Part shown: positions 45,357-54,305 of the stretch, piece after piece | How the letters are laid out: each line of letters begins with the position of its first letter | Position numbering within the stretch: the first letter of the stretch is position 1 | Source of the DNA: Poriferisodalis sp965226645 | GTDB lineage: Bacteria; Actinomycetota; Acidimicrobiia; Acidimicrobiales; Poriferisodalaceae | Direction: 5' to 3' | DNA: 64,000 nucleotides | Assembly (NCBI GenBank): GCA_965226645.1 | Contig: CBDDDL010000004.1 | Span: forward strand, 620,001-684,000 | The notes under the pieces: generated by a model | Database searches by the model: none | What the model saw: only the letters and a program-made list of their open reading frames with translations | Told to the model about the DNA's origin: nothing | Program-made: the position numbers and the translations under genes

Positions 45357-45701
45357 ATGAAGCGCAAGAGTTTCGAGCACATGGCGTGCCCCATCGCGCA
45401 GTCGCTCGAACTCGTCGGTGAGTGGTGGACGCCGTTGATCCTGCGTGACACCGTCCTCCTCGGGCTCACGCGCTTCGACGACATTCAGAACGACCTCGGC
45501 ATCGCGCCGACGGTGCTCACCACCCGACTCAATCACCTCGTTGAGGGCGGACTGCTCGAACGTCGCCAGTACACAGACCGGCCCCCGCGCTTCGAATACA
45601 TCCCGACTGAGGCCGCCGAGGATTTCAGGCCAGTCCTCGAAGCGCTCGTAGAATGGGGACAGAAGTGGACCTCAAACCCTCCGGCTGGGGCCCTGCGCTG
45701 A
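45357..45701 (+). CDS. HxlR-family winged-helix transcriptional regulator
   Basis: A 114-residue protein: MACPIAQSLELVGEWWTPLILRDTVLLGLTRFDDIQNDLGIAPTVLTTRL is the HxlR winged helix, including the WTxLILRD motif and a recognition helix. HLVEGGLLERRQYTDRPPRFEYIPTEAAEDF is the wing. A conserved Cys (ACPIAQ) near residue 10 is typical of redox-sensing members such as HypR/QorR. It lies 80 bp after the exporter and likely controls it through the palindrome at 43860. Confidence 0.88.
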   Translation: MKRKSFEHMACPIAQSLELVGEWWTPLILRDTVLLGLTRFDDIQNDLGIAPTVLTTRLNHLVEGGLLERRQYTDRPPRFEYIPTEAAEDFRPVLEALVEWGQKWTSNPPAGALR

Positions 45702-45790
45702 CTTTCGCCCTCCGCTGACTCACGCCCGCCGGGATGCATCGACTCGATCGAGCGAGCCCGCTCGCCCTCCCGGTCAAGAATGCGCGGCTG

Positions 45791-46402
45791 TCAGTGGTCG
45801 ACGGTTGTCGCGTCTGCTCGGTGAACGGACACGGCGTAATCGCCTCCGTCGAACGGGGCACCCTGCCATGTTGAGTAGCGAGCTTCGAGCGCGAGTTGAT
45901 TGCGCTGCGCAAGTGCGTCGTAAACGTGCAGCTGCAGGTATGCGTCGCTGAGCTGGAAACCTGCCACGAGCACGCCGCCGGGCCGCAAGTGTGCTGCCAG
46001 ATTGGCGACGACAGCCGCCTCGGTGCCGCGCTCGAGGAAGATCATGACGTTGCCGGCAGCCACCACCGCGTCGAAGCGACGCGGGCGGTCACCGGAGTCA
46101 ATGACAACGGTGTTCGCAAGGTCGCCCTGTAGCCATGCCAGCTCGGGAGCCTTGGCGCGGGCAAGGTCGAGCATTGCGGGGTCCAGATCGACACCGACGA
46201 CCTCGTAGCCGCGATTCGCGACCTCAATGGCAACCCGACCAGTGCCGCAGCCCGCATCGAGCACCGCCGCACCCGGCGGAACCAACGAAGTGACCAGGTC
46301 CACTTCGCCGTGCACGGACTCGCCGCGCTCAGCCATTTGGGCCCAGCGCTTGTCGTAGGCAGCTCCGCGGGGGATGTCGCCTCGATCTTCCCAACGGCTC
46401 AG
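45791..46402 (-). CDS. class I SAM-dependent methyltransferase, probable CTG start
   Basis: About 203 residues. SAM motif I is VLDAGCGTGRVAIEVANRGYEVVGVDLD, then WLQGDLA and FDAVVAAGNVMIFL (motif II/III). The ATG at 46336 would begin mid-helix. The family-like N terminus SRWEDRGDIPRGAAYDKRWAQMAERG continues upstream in frame to a CTG at 46402. It overlaps the enoyl-CoA hydratase stop as CTGA, parallel to the ATGA couplings elsewhere in this window. No other canonical start exists there. The substrate is unknown. Confidence 0.75.
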   Translation of the reverse strand: MSRWEDRGDIPRGAAYDKRWAQMAERGESVHGEVDLVTSLVPPGAAVLDAGCGTGRVAIEVANRGYEVVGVDLDPAMLDLARAKAPELAWLQGDLANTVVIDSGDRPRRFDAVVAAGNVMIFLERGTEAAVVANLAAHLRPGGVLVAGFQLSDAYLQLHVYDALAQRNQLALEARYSTWQGAPFDGGDYAVSVHRADATTVDH

Positions 46403-47181
46403 CGGTCCTCCCAGTTCGGATCACGCTTCTGCGCGAATGCAGAAGCACCTTCGATGGCATCTGACGACCCGAAGACCTCCTCGAGTGCCGGCTGCTGGTA
46501 TGCCCAGAAATCGTCTTCGGACACTCCGAGGACGTCGCGAATGAGCCGCTTCGAGGCCCGAACGCCCATCGGCGCATTGCGAGCTATGCGTTCTGCCAAC
46601 TCCACCGCGACGTTCACAGCCTCGCCTCTTGGGCACACCCGATTGACCATGCCGTGCTGGTGCGCAACTTCAGCGGTGATCGGCTCTGCTGTCAACGCCA
46701 TCTCCATGGCCAGGCTGTAGGGAAGCTGGCGCGGCAGGCGCAGCAGTGCTCCAGCACCTGCGAACAGGCCCACGCCCACTTCGGGGATGCCCAGCAGTGT
46801 GCCTTCGGATGCCACGATGAGGTCGCACGACAGCGCCACCTCCAGTCCCCCCGCCAAGGCGAAGCGCTCCACGGCGGCGATGAGCGGCTTTGCTGCACTG
46901 CGTTCGGCGATGCCGCCGAAACCACGGCCGGGCGGGTTCGGCATGGCGCCGATGCCGCCGCCGCTGACGAAGGCCTTGAGATCCATACCAGCGCTGAAGC
47001 CTCGCCCCGCCCCGGTCAGCACGCCGACTCGGACATCGGGATTCGCGTCGAGGTTGTCGAGAGCTTCGCCGAGCGCCTCGGACAACGCCATGTTGAACGA
47101 GTTCATCGCGTCGGGACGGTTCAAGGTCAGGATCTGCACGTAGCCGCGCTGTTCGGTCAGCACCAACGGTTCATCGCTCAC
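46399..47181 (-). CDS. enoyl-CoA hydratase/isomerase (crotonase family)
   Basis: A 260-residue crotonase-fold protein: VQILTLNRPDAMNSFNMAL, then the oxyanion-hole loop VLTGAGRGFSAGMDLKAF and the second loop AVERFALAGGLEVALSCDLIVASEGTLLGIPEVGVGLFAGAGALLRLPR. The first catalytic Glu seems present in LGIPEVG, and the second position is occupied by Gly/Val. Hydratase versus isomerase or other crotonase activity is therefore open. The GTG start at 47181 has GAGGAG upstream, which decides it over the longer frame. It is coupled to the methyltransferase. Confidence 0.85.
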   Translation of the reverse strand: MSDEPLVLTEQRGYVQILTLNRPDAMNSFNMALSEALGEALDNLDANPDVRVGVLTGAGRGFSAGMDLKAFVSGGGIGAMPNPPGRGFGGIAERSAAKPLIAAVERFALAGGLEVALSCDLIVASEGTLLGIPEVGVGLFAGAGALLRLPRQLPYSLAMEMALTAEPITAEVAHQHGMVNRVCPRGEAVNVAVELAERIARNAPMGVRASKRLIRDVLGVSEDDFWAYQQPALEEVFGSSDAIEGASAFAQKRDPNWEDR

Positions 47182-47311
47182 GGGGTCTCCTCGGTGGGCG
47201 GAGCTGTCATTCGAGCTCCGGCGAATTGGTCCAATCGGCGACGCCGACGGCGCCGAATGTAGCCTCACCAGGCGGCGCGAATGCGGGAGCGACCGCGGAT
47301 GTGGGGTTGGC

Positions 47312-48859
47312 ATGGAGAACGACAGCCCATCGGCAGCGAGCGAGGAATCGGGCAGTGACGAGGTCCGCGACCTGCTTGCTCGCATCGAGATGGCCGAGCC
47401 GTCCGAAGCCCCGATGCTGGTGCAACTCCTGGCTCGCACACCGAGTCTCCAGCAGGCGCAGGGAGCGACCGCATTACGGGCCGCTCGAGCACTGAGCGTT
47501 CACGGCGGGCCACAGCTGATGTCCATCGCGGGGGAGCTCGCAGCACGCGCGCACCGCGACGGCCAGGCGGGCGCCGGCGTCATCTTCGCTGAGTGCGCCG
47601 ACAAGATGAGCTTGATGAACGGCCGACCCCAACAGTTCGGCACAGTGGTCACTCGCCATCTCGGTGATCTCGTGATGGCACCAGTCGACGGCAGCGTCGA
47701 CGACGACTCGCGCATAGGGATCGGCTTGCCGACGATCGCCGAGCGCCGCAACCAAATCGATCGGCGCAACCGGGAGCTCGCCCGTGAGCGCGCCGACGAG
47801 AGCGGGTTGCCGCCGGGACAACGGATCTGCCGAGTCTGGCGCGACCCCAGTCCCGAGTCCCTGACCTCCCGGCTGGAGGCCAATCCGGCAGGAGCGTGGG
47901 CCGACGGCGATGAGCTGACGTTCGCGTGCCGCAGCGACGCCGCTGGCGTGCTTCCAGGACCGGTCATCGAGCTGCCCATGTGGCGGATCGACGACAGCGA
48001 CTTGTGGGCGATGACCGTGCGTATCGAGCGTCTCGAACAAGCGGTGATCGGCTACGGCTTCTGGCCGCTCGACGACGGCGGTGGCCTGCTCGGCGGCCAG
48101 CGTGGCCCCGTGCCCCACCGGTTTCGAGGTCCGCAAGCGCCTGCGGAACTGCCGTCGCACGCCGACGACGAATTGCGGGGCACGACGCAGATGCACTCGG
48201 TGCCGAGCGTCGCGTTGCGAAACCAGCGCAAGGTCACGGTGTACCTACCACCGCAGCACAGCCCTTCGGAACAGTTGCCGGTCCTCTATGCCACCGACGG
48301 CAACATGGTCGGCCCATACCTGCGCCGGATCGATGCCGGCATCGTCAACGGGACCGTGCCGCGCTTCGTGATGGTGGCCGCTCACTCGGCGCCAATGGGC
48401 GGCTACGGCAATGAGCGGGCCATGGAGTACCTGCCGGGCTTCGACGACGATCGCTTCGACCGTCACCAACGCTTCTTCGTGGAGGAACTCGCAGCGTGGG
48501 CCGAAAGCTCATTGGGCGTGTCCGGCGATCGCGACCAGCGGGGCGTGTTCGGCGCCTCAGACGGCGGCGGCCATGCGTTGGCAGTCGGGCACATGCATCG
48601 CGACAGGTTCGGCCACGCGATGGCCTATTCCACCGGCATGCCTCCGAACGAGCGCATGGACTGGAACGCCAGCGAAGCGCCGTTCGTCCACCTGTGCGCC
48701 GGAACGCTCGAAGGCGGCTTCCATCAAGCCACTGAGGCCTGGGCAGCGTGGCTGCACTTCGCGAAGTCCCCCCACGACTGGACCGAGCGGGTGTGCGGGC
48801 ACGACCTCATCCAGTGGATCGAGGAACTCCCCCGCGCCGTGGCGCGGGCTTGGGGCTGA
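47312..48859 (+). CDS. esterase-like alpha/beta hydrolase with long N-terminal domain
   Basis: 515 residues. Residues 1-260 are an acidic, uncharacterised region. The C-terminal 230 residues are an esterase-D/Fes-like domain: NQRKVTVYLPPQHSPSEQLPVLYATDGN, then the nucleophile elbow GVFGASDGGGHALAVG (Ser in GASDGG). The late part, APFVHLCAGTLEGGFHQATEAWA, supplies the His region. It resembles enterochelin-esterase-type enzymes. The N-terminal domain has no family I can name. The stop overlaps the next start (TGATG), so the pair is co-translated. Confidence 0.7.
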   Translation: MENDSPSAASEESGSDEVRDLLARIEMAEPSEAPMLVQLLARTPSLQQAQGATALRAARALSVHGGPQLMSIAGELAARAHRDGQAGAGVIFAECADKMSLMNGRPQQFGTVVTRHLGDLVMAPVDGSVDDDSRIGIGLPTIAERRNQIDRRNRELARERADESGLPPGQRICRVWRDPSPESLTSRLEANPAGAWADGDELTFACRSDAAGVLPGPVIELPMWRIDDSDLWAMTVRIERLEQAVIGYGFWPLDDGGGLLGGQRGPVPHRFRGPQAPAELPSHADDELRGTTQMHSVPSVALRNQRKVTVYLPPQHSPSEQLPVLYATDGNMVGPYLRRIDAGIVNGTVPRFVMVAAHSAPMGGYGNERAMEYLPGFDDDRFDRHQRFFVEELAAWAESSLGVSGDRDQRGVFGASDGGGHALAVGHMHRDRFGHAMAYSTGMPPNERMDWNASEAPFVHLCAGTLEGGFHQATEAWAAWLHFAKSPHDWTERVCGHDLIQWIEELPRAVARAWG

Positions 48860-49785
48860 TGCCCGACAGGCATCGCCCATCCGACGACGTCGACGTGAGG
48901 CTCGAGCAGGGTCGGATCGACATCGACGGCATCGGGATTGCGTACCAACGCATCGCCCCGAGCGGAGTCGCGGCGGCGCAGGACGCGTCGTGCGCCGTCC
49001 ACGCGTTTGCCCCGACCGTCGTCATGCTCCACGAGGGACTCGGCAGCATCACCCAGTGGCGTGACCTGCCCGAGGTGCTCGCTCGTCGATGCGGGCTCGG
49101 GGTGATCGCCTACGACCGAGGTGGCTACGGACGCTCCGACCCATTCCCGGAGGCCTATGGCGATGGCTTCATGACCCGCGAGGCGCTTGAGACGCTGCCA
49201 GCGGTCCTGGACGGACTCGGTGTGCAGCGACCCATCCTCGTGGGGCACAGCGATGGCGCGTCGATTGCACTCATCGCAGTCGGCATGGGCGCTGTGACCC
49301 CGCTCGGCGTGGCGACGATCGCCCCGCACACGTTCATCGAGGACGTCTGCATTGACGGCATCCGCTCGATCAACACCCAAAGCGAACGCGTCATTCGTGG
49401 CCTGGCGCGCCACCACGACAATCCCCGCTTAGCGTTCGAGCGCTGGCGCAATGTGTGGCTCACCGACGAGTTCCGCAACTGGGATGTCACCGAGCTGCTC
49501 GGAAACATCGCATGCGATGTCCTGGTGCTGCAAGGCGACGGCGACCAATACGGCACCGACGCGCAGGTGACGACGATTGTCGAACTGGCGCCCAAGGCGA
49601 CCGGCCACATCCTCGCGGACTGCGGCCACGTCGCCCATCGAGACCAGCCCGGTCTCGTCGCCGACTACCTGGTCGAGTTTGTCTCGGCGTGCGCTGCGCC
49701 CTATCCAGACGCTGACACTGCGGCGAGCGCGTCGTCGGCAATGACGTCGGGTGCTTCCATCGGCCCGAAGTGTCCTAGTCCGTGA
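48859..49785 (+). CDS. alpha/beta hydrolase
   Basis: A 308-residue alpha/beta hydrolase: VVMLHEGLGSITQWRDLPEVL (oxyanion loop), VIAYDRGGYGRSD, then the nucleophile elbow LVGHSDGASIALI (Ser in GHSDG). The acid is in LVLQGDGDQYG and the His in LADCGHVAHRDQP. The start is ATG at 48859 overlapping the previous stop. Its last 85 bp overlap the convergent hydrolase gene at 49701-50564. The C-terminal tail in the overlap (AAPYPDADTAASASSA...) is low-complexity. Substrate unknown. Confidence 0.85.
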   Translation: MPDRHRPSDDVDVRLEQGRIDIDGIGIAYQRIAPSGVAAAQDASCAVHAFAPTVVMLHEGLGSITQWRDLPEVLARRCGLGVIAYDRGGYGRSDPFPEAYGDGFMTREALETLPAVLDGLGVQRPILVGHSDGASIALIAVGMGAVTPLGVATIAPHTFIEDVCIDGIRSINTQSERVIRGLARHHDNPRLAFERWRNVWLTDEFRNWDVTELLGNIACDVLVLQGDGDQYGTDAQVTTIVELAPKATGHILADCGHVAHRDQPGLVADYLVEFVSACAAPYPDADTAASASSAMTSGASIGPKCPSP

Positions 49786-50564
49786 TAGGTGATCAGTCGG
49801 GAATTCGGCAGCACCTCGTGGGCTGGAACGCCGATGTCGCTGAATGTCATCTCGAGTCCCTTGCCGATCACCACTGGCGTTGAGTTGCCGTCGATCCGAT
49901 CCGTCGTCGAGGTGTACTCCCCGTCGTAGGTGTCGGCTTCGTCGGTTGCCGCACAGCGCAGCTGGACCGTGCCGTCGTCCAGGTCGCGGAAGCCATTGGT
50001 GATGTAGCTGTGCAGTGAGTCGGCTCTCACCAGGCCGAACGGCGGGCGGGAAGCGAATCGTTCCATGGCCTGCGCCCGCGAGGCGAACACCTCCCTGCGT
50101 TTCGACGCCACAGCAATGAGCGGGTTCTCGCCGGGCCCGAAGATCTCCGAGCTGCGCCAGATCACCGGTTCGTAGCCGTACATTCGCCGGATCGTCCCGG
50201 GACGCTGCGCATCGGCCAGCAGCAGCGTCGCAGCGCCGATCGAATGTCCGACGCAATCGAGCTCGCCATGCGCGATTCCCAGGTGGTCGACCACGCCAAG
50301 CAGATCCGCGGCGAGAGTGACCCAGCGGAAGTCTCGCTGCGCCGGAGGCGGGCTCCATCCGTGCGCGCGCAGATCCGGTGCCCAGACGGTGAAGTTCTCT
50401 GCCAGCCGGGAGGTCAGCGGGCCATAGGTGCGTCCGTTGAAGCCCGTCGCATGCACGAACAACAGCGGCGGGCCATTTCCTCCGAGGCAATGAAGCGCCA
50501 ACTCGACACCATCAGCGACGCGGACGAACTGGGGCTCGTCGGGACCTTCGCAGGGTCCCCTCAC
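49701..50564 (-). CDS. alpha/beta hydrolase
   Basis: A 287-residue alpha/beta hydrolase: PPLLFVHATGFNGRTYGPL (oxyanion loop), VWAPDLRAHGWSPPP, the elbow DCVGHSIGAATLLL (Ser in GHSIG), and a C-terminal His in ITYHGLGHFGPMEAPD. Its fold and motif wording are close to the hydrolase at 62795-63646 (VGHSLGAASLLLAE, ALSHFGPMENG), so the two are probably paralogs. It is convergent with, and overlaps by 85 bp, the previous gene. Confidence 0.85.
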   Translation of the reverse strand: MRGPCEGPDEPQFVRVADGVELALHCLGGNGPPLLFVHATGFNGRTYGPLTSRLAENFTVWAPDLRAHGWSPPPAQRDFRWVTLAADLLGVVDHLGIAHGELDCVGHSIGAATLLLADAQRPGTIRRMYGYEPVIWRSSEIFGPGENPLIAVASKRREVFASRAQAMERFASRPPFGLVRADSLHSYITNGFRDLDDGTVQLRCAATDEADTYDGEYTSTTDRIDGNSTPVVIGKGLEMTFSDIGVPAHEVLPNSRLITYHGLGHFGPMEAPDVIADDALAAVSASG

Positions 50565-50596
50565 CGGAGAGCACCGGGTGTGGTAATCATGCGCGC

Positions 50597-51349
50597 ATGA
50601 GTACTACAGACCCCGCCAGAGGTGCTGACCACACCGTAGATCTGGAGTTCTTCTGGGATCCGGTGTGCCCCTTCGCGTGGATCACCTCTCGATGGGTCAA
50701 CAAGGTCGTCGCGCAGACTGGGTACACCGTGGACTGGCGATTCATCTCGCTGCGGATCCTGAACAAAGACCGGAACTACGCAACCGACTTCCCACCCGAA
50801 TACGAACACGGCCACACCGCGGGTCTGCGGATGCTGCGAGTTGCGGCGAAGGTGCGCGCTGAACTGGGCCGCGATCGGATGGGGCCGCTGTATGACGCCT
50901 TCGGCCAGCACTACTGGGAGATGCCTCCCGGATCGGGACTGCGCAAGCGCATCGGCACCGCAGAGCACACCGCGGAGGCTCTGGCCACCGCGGGACTGCC
51001 CGCCGAATACGCCGTGGCGGTGGACGACGAGTCATGGGACGCCGAAATCTCCGCCGAGACCGAGTTGGCACTGAGCCGTACGGGGCGCGACGTGGGCACT
51101 CCGATCATCACCTTTGAGCCGCCCGACGGCCTGTCGTTCTTCGGCCCGGTGATCTCGCGGGTGCCAACTGATGAACAGGCGGTCCCGCTGTGGAATGCCG
51201 TCATCGAGCTCGCCCGCTTCCCGGGATTTGCCGAACTCAAGAGATCGCTGCGCGAAGCTCCGCAACTGAACGTGCTCGGCACCGTCGGCGACGCGCCGGA
51301 GATGGAGGACTGGGAGGCCGGCTCCCGCAAGGCGCACAAGCCGAGCTGA
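50597..51349 (+). CDS. DsbA-like thioredoxin-fold protein (mycothiol-dependent nitroreductase/Rv2466c-like)
   Basis: A 250-residue DSBA-domain protein: VDLEFFWDPVCPFAWITSRWVNKV, followed by WRFISLRILN and HGHTAGLRMLRVAAKVRAEL. The actinobacterial relative Rv2466c uses CPWC; here the motif is CPFA, with only the first cysteine. Thiol chemistry must therefore use one Cys, possibly with mycothiol. A cis-Pro-like segment is in VGTPIITFEPPDGLSFFGPV. It is divergently placed from the alpha/beta hydrolase, with 32 bp between them. Confidence 0.82.
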   Translation: MSTTDPARGADHTVDLEFFWDPVCPFAWITSRWVNKVVAQTGYTVDWRFISLRILNKDRNYATDFPPEYEHGHTAGLRMLRVAAKVRAELGRDRMGPLYDAFGQHYWEMPPGSGLRKRIGTAEHTAEALATAGLPAEYAVAVDDESWDAEISAETELALSRTGRDVGTPIITFEPPDGLSFFGPVISRVPTDEQAVPLWNAVIELARFPGFAELKRSLREAPQLNVLGTVGDAPEMEDWEAGSRKAHKPS

Positions 51350-51403
51350 GCTGGCCCAACGTCCCCAGCGCCGTGGCGCAGGCGGCGGATGAGGCGCTAG
51401 CGG

Positions 51404-54305
51404 TCAGCCGTCGATGCGGTAGGCGCGTGCGGTTGGCTTGAGCGGGCGAGACAACCACATCGGGCGCCGAAGCCCGCCCGGGCCTGGCGCCGGGCGAGTC
51501 ATTGCGAGCCAATCCTCGTACGCGGCCTTCGCTCGATCCGTGTCCACGACCACGTCGCCGTAGCGATCATCGGCGGCTGCGGGACCGATGCGAACCCGCT
51601 GGTGCCAGCACTGCATGCCCGAGACCGGATCGGGCTGCACGGAGAACGTGAGGTTCTGGTGCACACCCGCGTCGTTCCACCAGACACGTTCGGAATCGGG
51701 ATCATCAGATGCGAACGGCGCCATCTGGGCAGTCCGTCTCAACTTCCAGACGCTGCCTTCTCGTTCGATCTCGGCCGGTCCGCCGGCCCACGACTTCGGG
51801 CCCGACCGCTCGCTACCAGATCGGCCGCCCTCGGCGCGTCCCGCGGCTGCCGCGCCATCGAGTCGCCAGCGACCCATGTGATGCGAGGCGGCAACCACTC
51901 CGGGTCGGATGCCCTCGGTACGCCACGCCGAAATAACGAAGTGCCCGATGCGCGTGGTGACTCGTACCAGCCCCCCGACCTCGATGCCCAGCGCCTCGGC
52001 ATCGGACGGATGGATCCACAGCGGATGGCGATGGCTGATTTCCGCCAGCCATTTGGCGTTCGCCGAACGAGTGTGTATCAGCGTCGGTATGCGGAACGTG
52101 GGCAACAAGATGCGTTCATCGCCCGCGAGGTCCAGCCGCTGCCAATGGACATGACTGGGTATCCAGCCGGGCGTCGCGTGCTCCGGCCAGCCCCAGTCCG
52201 CAAGCGTGGTCGAGTACAGCTCCAGCTTGCGCGACGGCGTCGGGAAGCCTAGCCGCGCAGCACCGGCGACCTGCACGGCCACTGAACCGTCTCCCAACGG
52301 AGGCAGGGGCGCCGTCGGCGAGGCAGCGCCTCGATGCGGCCGGTACACCGCATCGTCGCCCAGCACGGCGCCTGCGAGCGCCGATGGCGGCACTATCCGC
52401 TCATGGTGGCCGTACGCATCGCCCCGAACGGCGTACGCGCCCCGGTCCCGCATGAATTCGAGCGGCGTCTGGCCCGCTGCTGCTGCGTCGTCGGCCAGCC
52501 CCGGAACCTCGCTGGCAAAGATGGATCCGTAGTACTCGTCGACGCTGATGGGCTGGTTAGGCCGCGATGGACTCTCGAACCAGCGTCGGATGCCGAGCGA
52601 GCCGTCGGGATCAATTCTCCAGGACAGGTCGATCCAGAACTCGTTCTCCTCCCAGACCTCGCCCGGATTGAACTCGTGCGTGCGGGAGTCCGGCCCGACG
52701 TCGCGTCCTTGCAGCTCGGCGTAGCGACGCATGACCGGCTGACGGAATCCCAGCCACTGGCCCGCATGGGTCTCGAAGGATGCGAGGTCGTGGCGTTCCG
52801 ACCCGACCCCCATGGGCAGCACGTAGTCGGCAAACCACGCTGTCTCGGACCACGTCGGCGTCAGCGCGACATGACATCCCACCCGTTCGGGATCGCTGAG
52901 CGCCTCGAGCCAGCTGAATCCGTCCGGATTCGTCCACACCGGGTTGTACACCCGGGTGAAGTAGGTGTCGAGCTTGCCACGGCCCTCCCGCAGGAAGTGC
53001 GGAAGCAGGATCGACATCTCGTGATGGCTGAGCGGATACTCCCGCGGCCACGACATCTCGTTCCAATGCCCCACTGGCGGCGGCTGCAGCGGTGGCTTCG
53101 GCTTGATCTTGTGCCAGCCGGCGCCGGTCGTGCCCCCGACTGTCCCGACCGAGGCCGTGAGGACGTTCAGCAAGAACAGGCAGCGCGCGGTCTGCCATCC
53201 GCCAAGGTTGCCGGCTCCGGCAGCTCGCCAAGTGTGCGAGGCGAAGCGGCCCGGCGATTTGGCGATCACCGCAGCGATCTCGCGCAGCTGATCTGCGTCC
53301 ACCCCGCACAGCTCCGAAGCCCGCTCCGGCGTGTACTTCGCATAGGCATCGCGCAGCGCCCGCTCTACCGATTCGAAGGTCGGCGGCAGATCAGGCCGGG
53401 TCTTCGCCAAGTAGGTCTCCCAATTCGTCCAGCGATGGACGAACGCACGGTCCCAAGTACCGGCCTCGAGCAGCAAGTGAGCAAGGCACAGCAACAGAAC
53501 CGGTTCGGTTCCGGGCCACGCCGCAAGCCAGTGGTCGGCCTTGGCTCCGGTATTGGAAAGCCTCGGATCCACGCAGATGACCGTCGCTCCGCGCTGCTGG
53601 GCTTCGATGATGCGCTGCGCATGCGGATTGAAGTAGTGCCCGGCCTCAAGATGACTGGAAATGAGAAAGATGACTTCGGCGTTCGCGAAGTCCGACGAGG
53701 GCCGGTCGTGGCCCATCCAGGTTGTGTACCCGACCCGGGCACTGGACGAGCACACGTTGGTGTGGCTGTTGTGTCCGTCGATGCCCCATGCGGTCAGCAC
53801 CCGTTCGGTGTAGCCGTCCTCGCCCGGACGTCCGACGTGATACATGATCTCGTCGCGCCGACCCTCGACGATCGCAGCGCGGATGCGCGATGAGATGTCG
53901 GACAGCGCCTCGTCCCAGCTGATCCGCTCCCAACCGCCGGCTCCGCGCTCGCCGGTTCGTCGCAGCGGGAACAGGATGCGTTCGGTGTCATGGACCTGGT
54001 TGATGGTCGCTGGGACCCTTGGCGCAGTTGCGACCGCGCGACGCCGGGTGCTCCGGGTTGCCCTCGAACCGCACGACCTTGTCGGTCTCCTGGTCGATGT
54101 AGGCCACCAGACCGCAGGCGGCTTCACAGTTGAAGCAGGTCGTCGGCACCAATGTGTAGTTGCGCTCGACTCGTTCCGGCCACGACGCCGCATCCAGTTC
54201 GGTCCAGTTGTGCCACTGGCTGTGCGGAGGCGCGGAACGCAGGCCTGCGCCAGTGCCCGAAACGCCAGTGCCCCGCGGCGACGGTGCGGACTCGGCGGTG
54301 CTCAT
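51404..54305 (-). pseudogene. molybdopterin oxidoreductase large subunit with one frameshift
   Basis: The N-terminal reading from ATG 54305 contains the [4Fe-4S] domain: TCFNCEAACGLVAYIDQETDKVV, with C-x2-C-x3-C and a later Cys in GRNCAKGP. At about 54011 the reading breaks (ccc-a-gcg), and the rest, from ATINQVHDTERILFPL, continues in the next frame to 51404. Deleting one base there restores KGPATINQ. The body has SDFANAEVIFLISSHLEAG, GGWQTARCLFLLNVLTAS, WTNPDGFSW and a C-terminal molybdopterin-dinucleotide domain (LLPTFRIPTLIHTRSANAKWLAEI ... IHPSDAEALGI). The family includes polysulfide, thiosulfate and arsenate reductases. The ATGA overlap with the FeS/NrfD gene marks it as subunit A of that complex. 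True lesion or base-calling error is open. Confidence 0.8.

Noticed and set aside
48748..48858. N-terminal extension of the alpha/beta hydrolase at 48859
   Set aside because: It lies within the upstream esterase gene in another frame and reads as Arg/Pro-rich shadow sequence; the TGATG overlap gives a better start.
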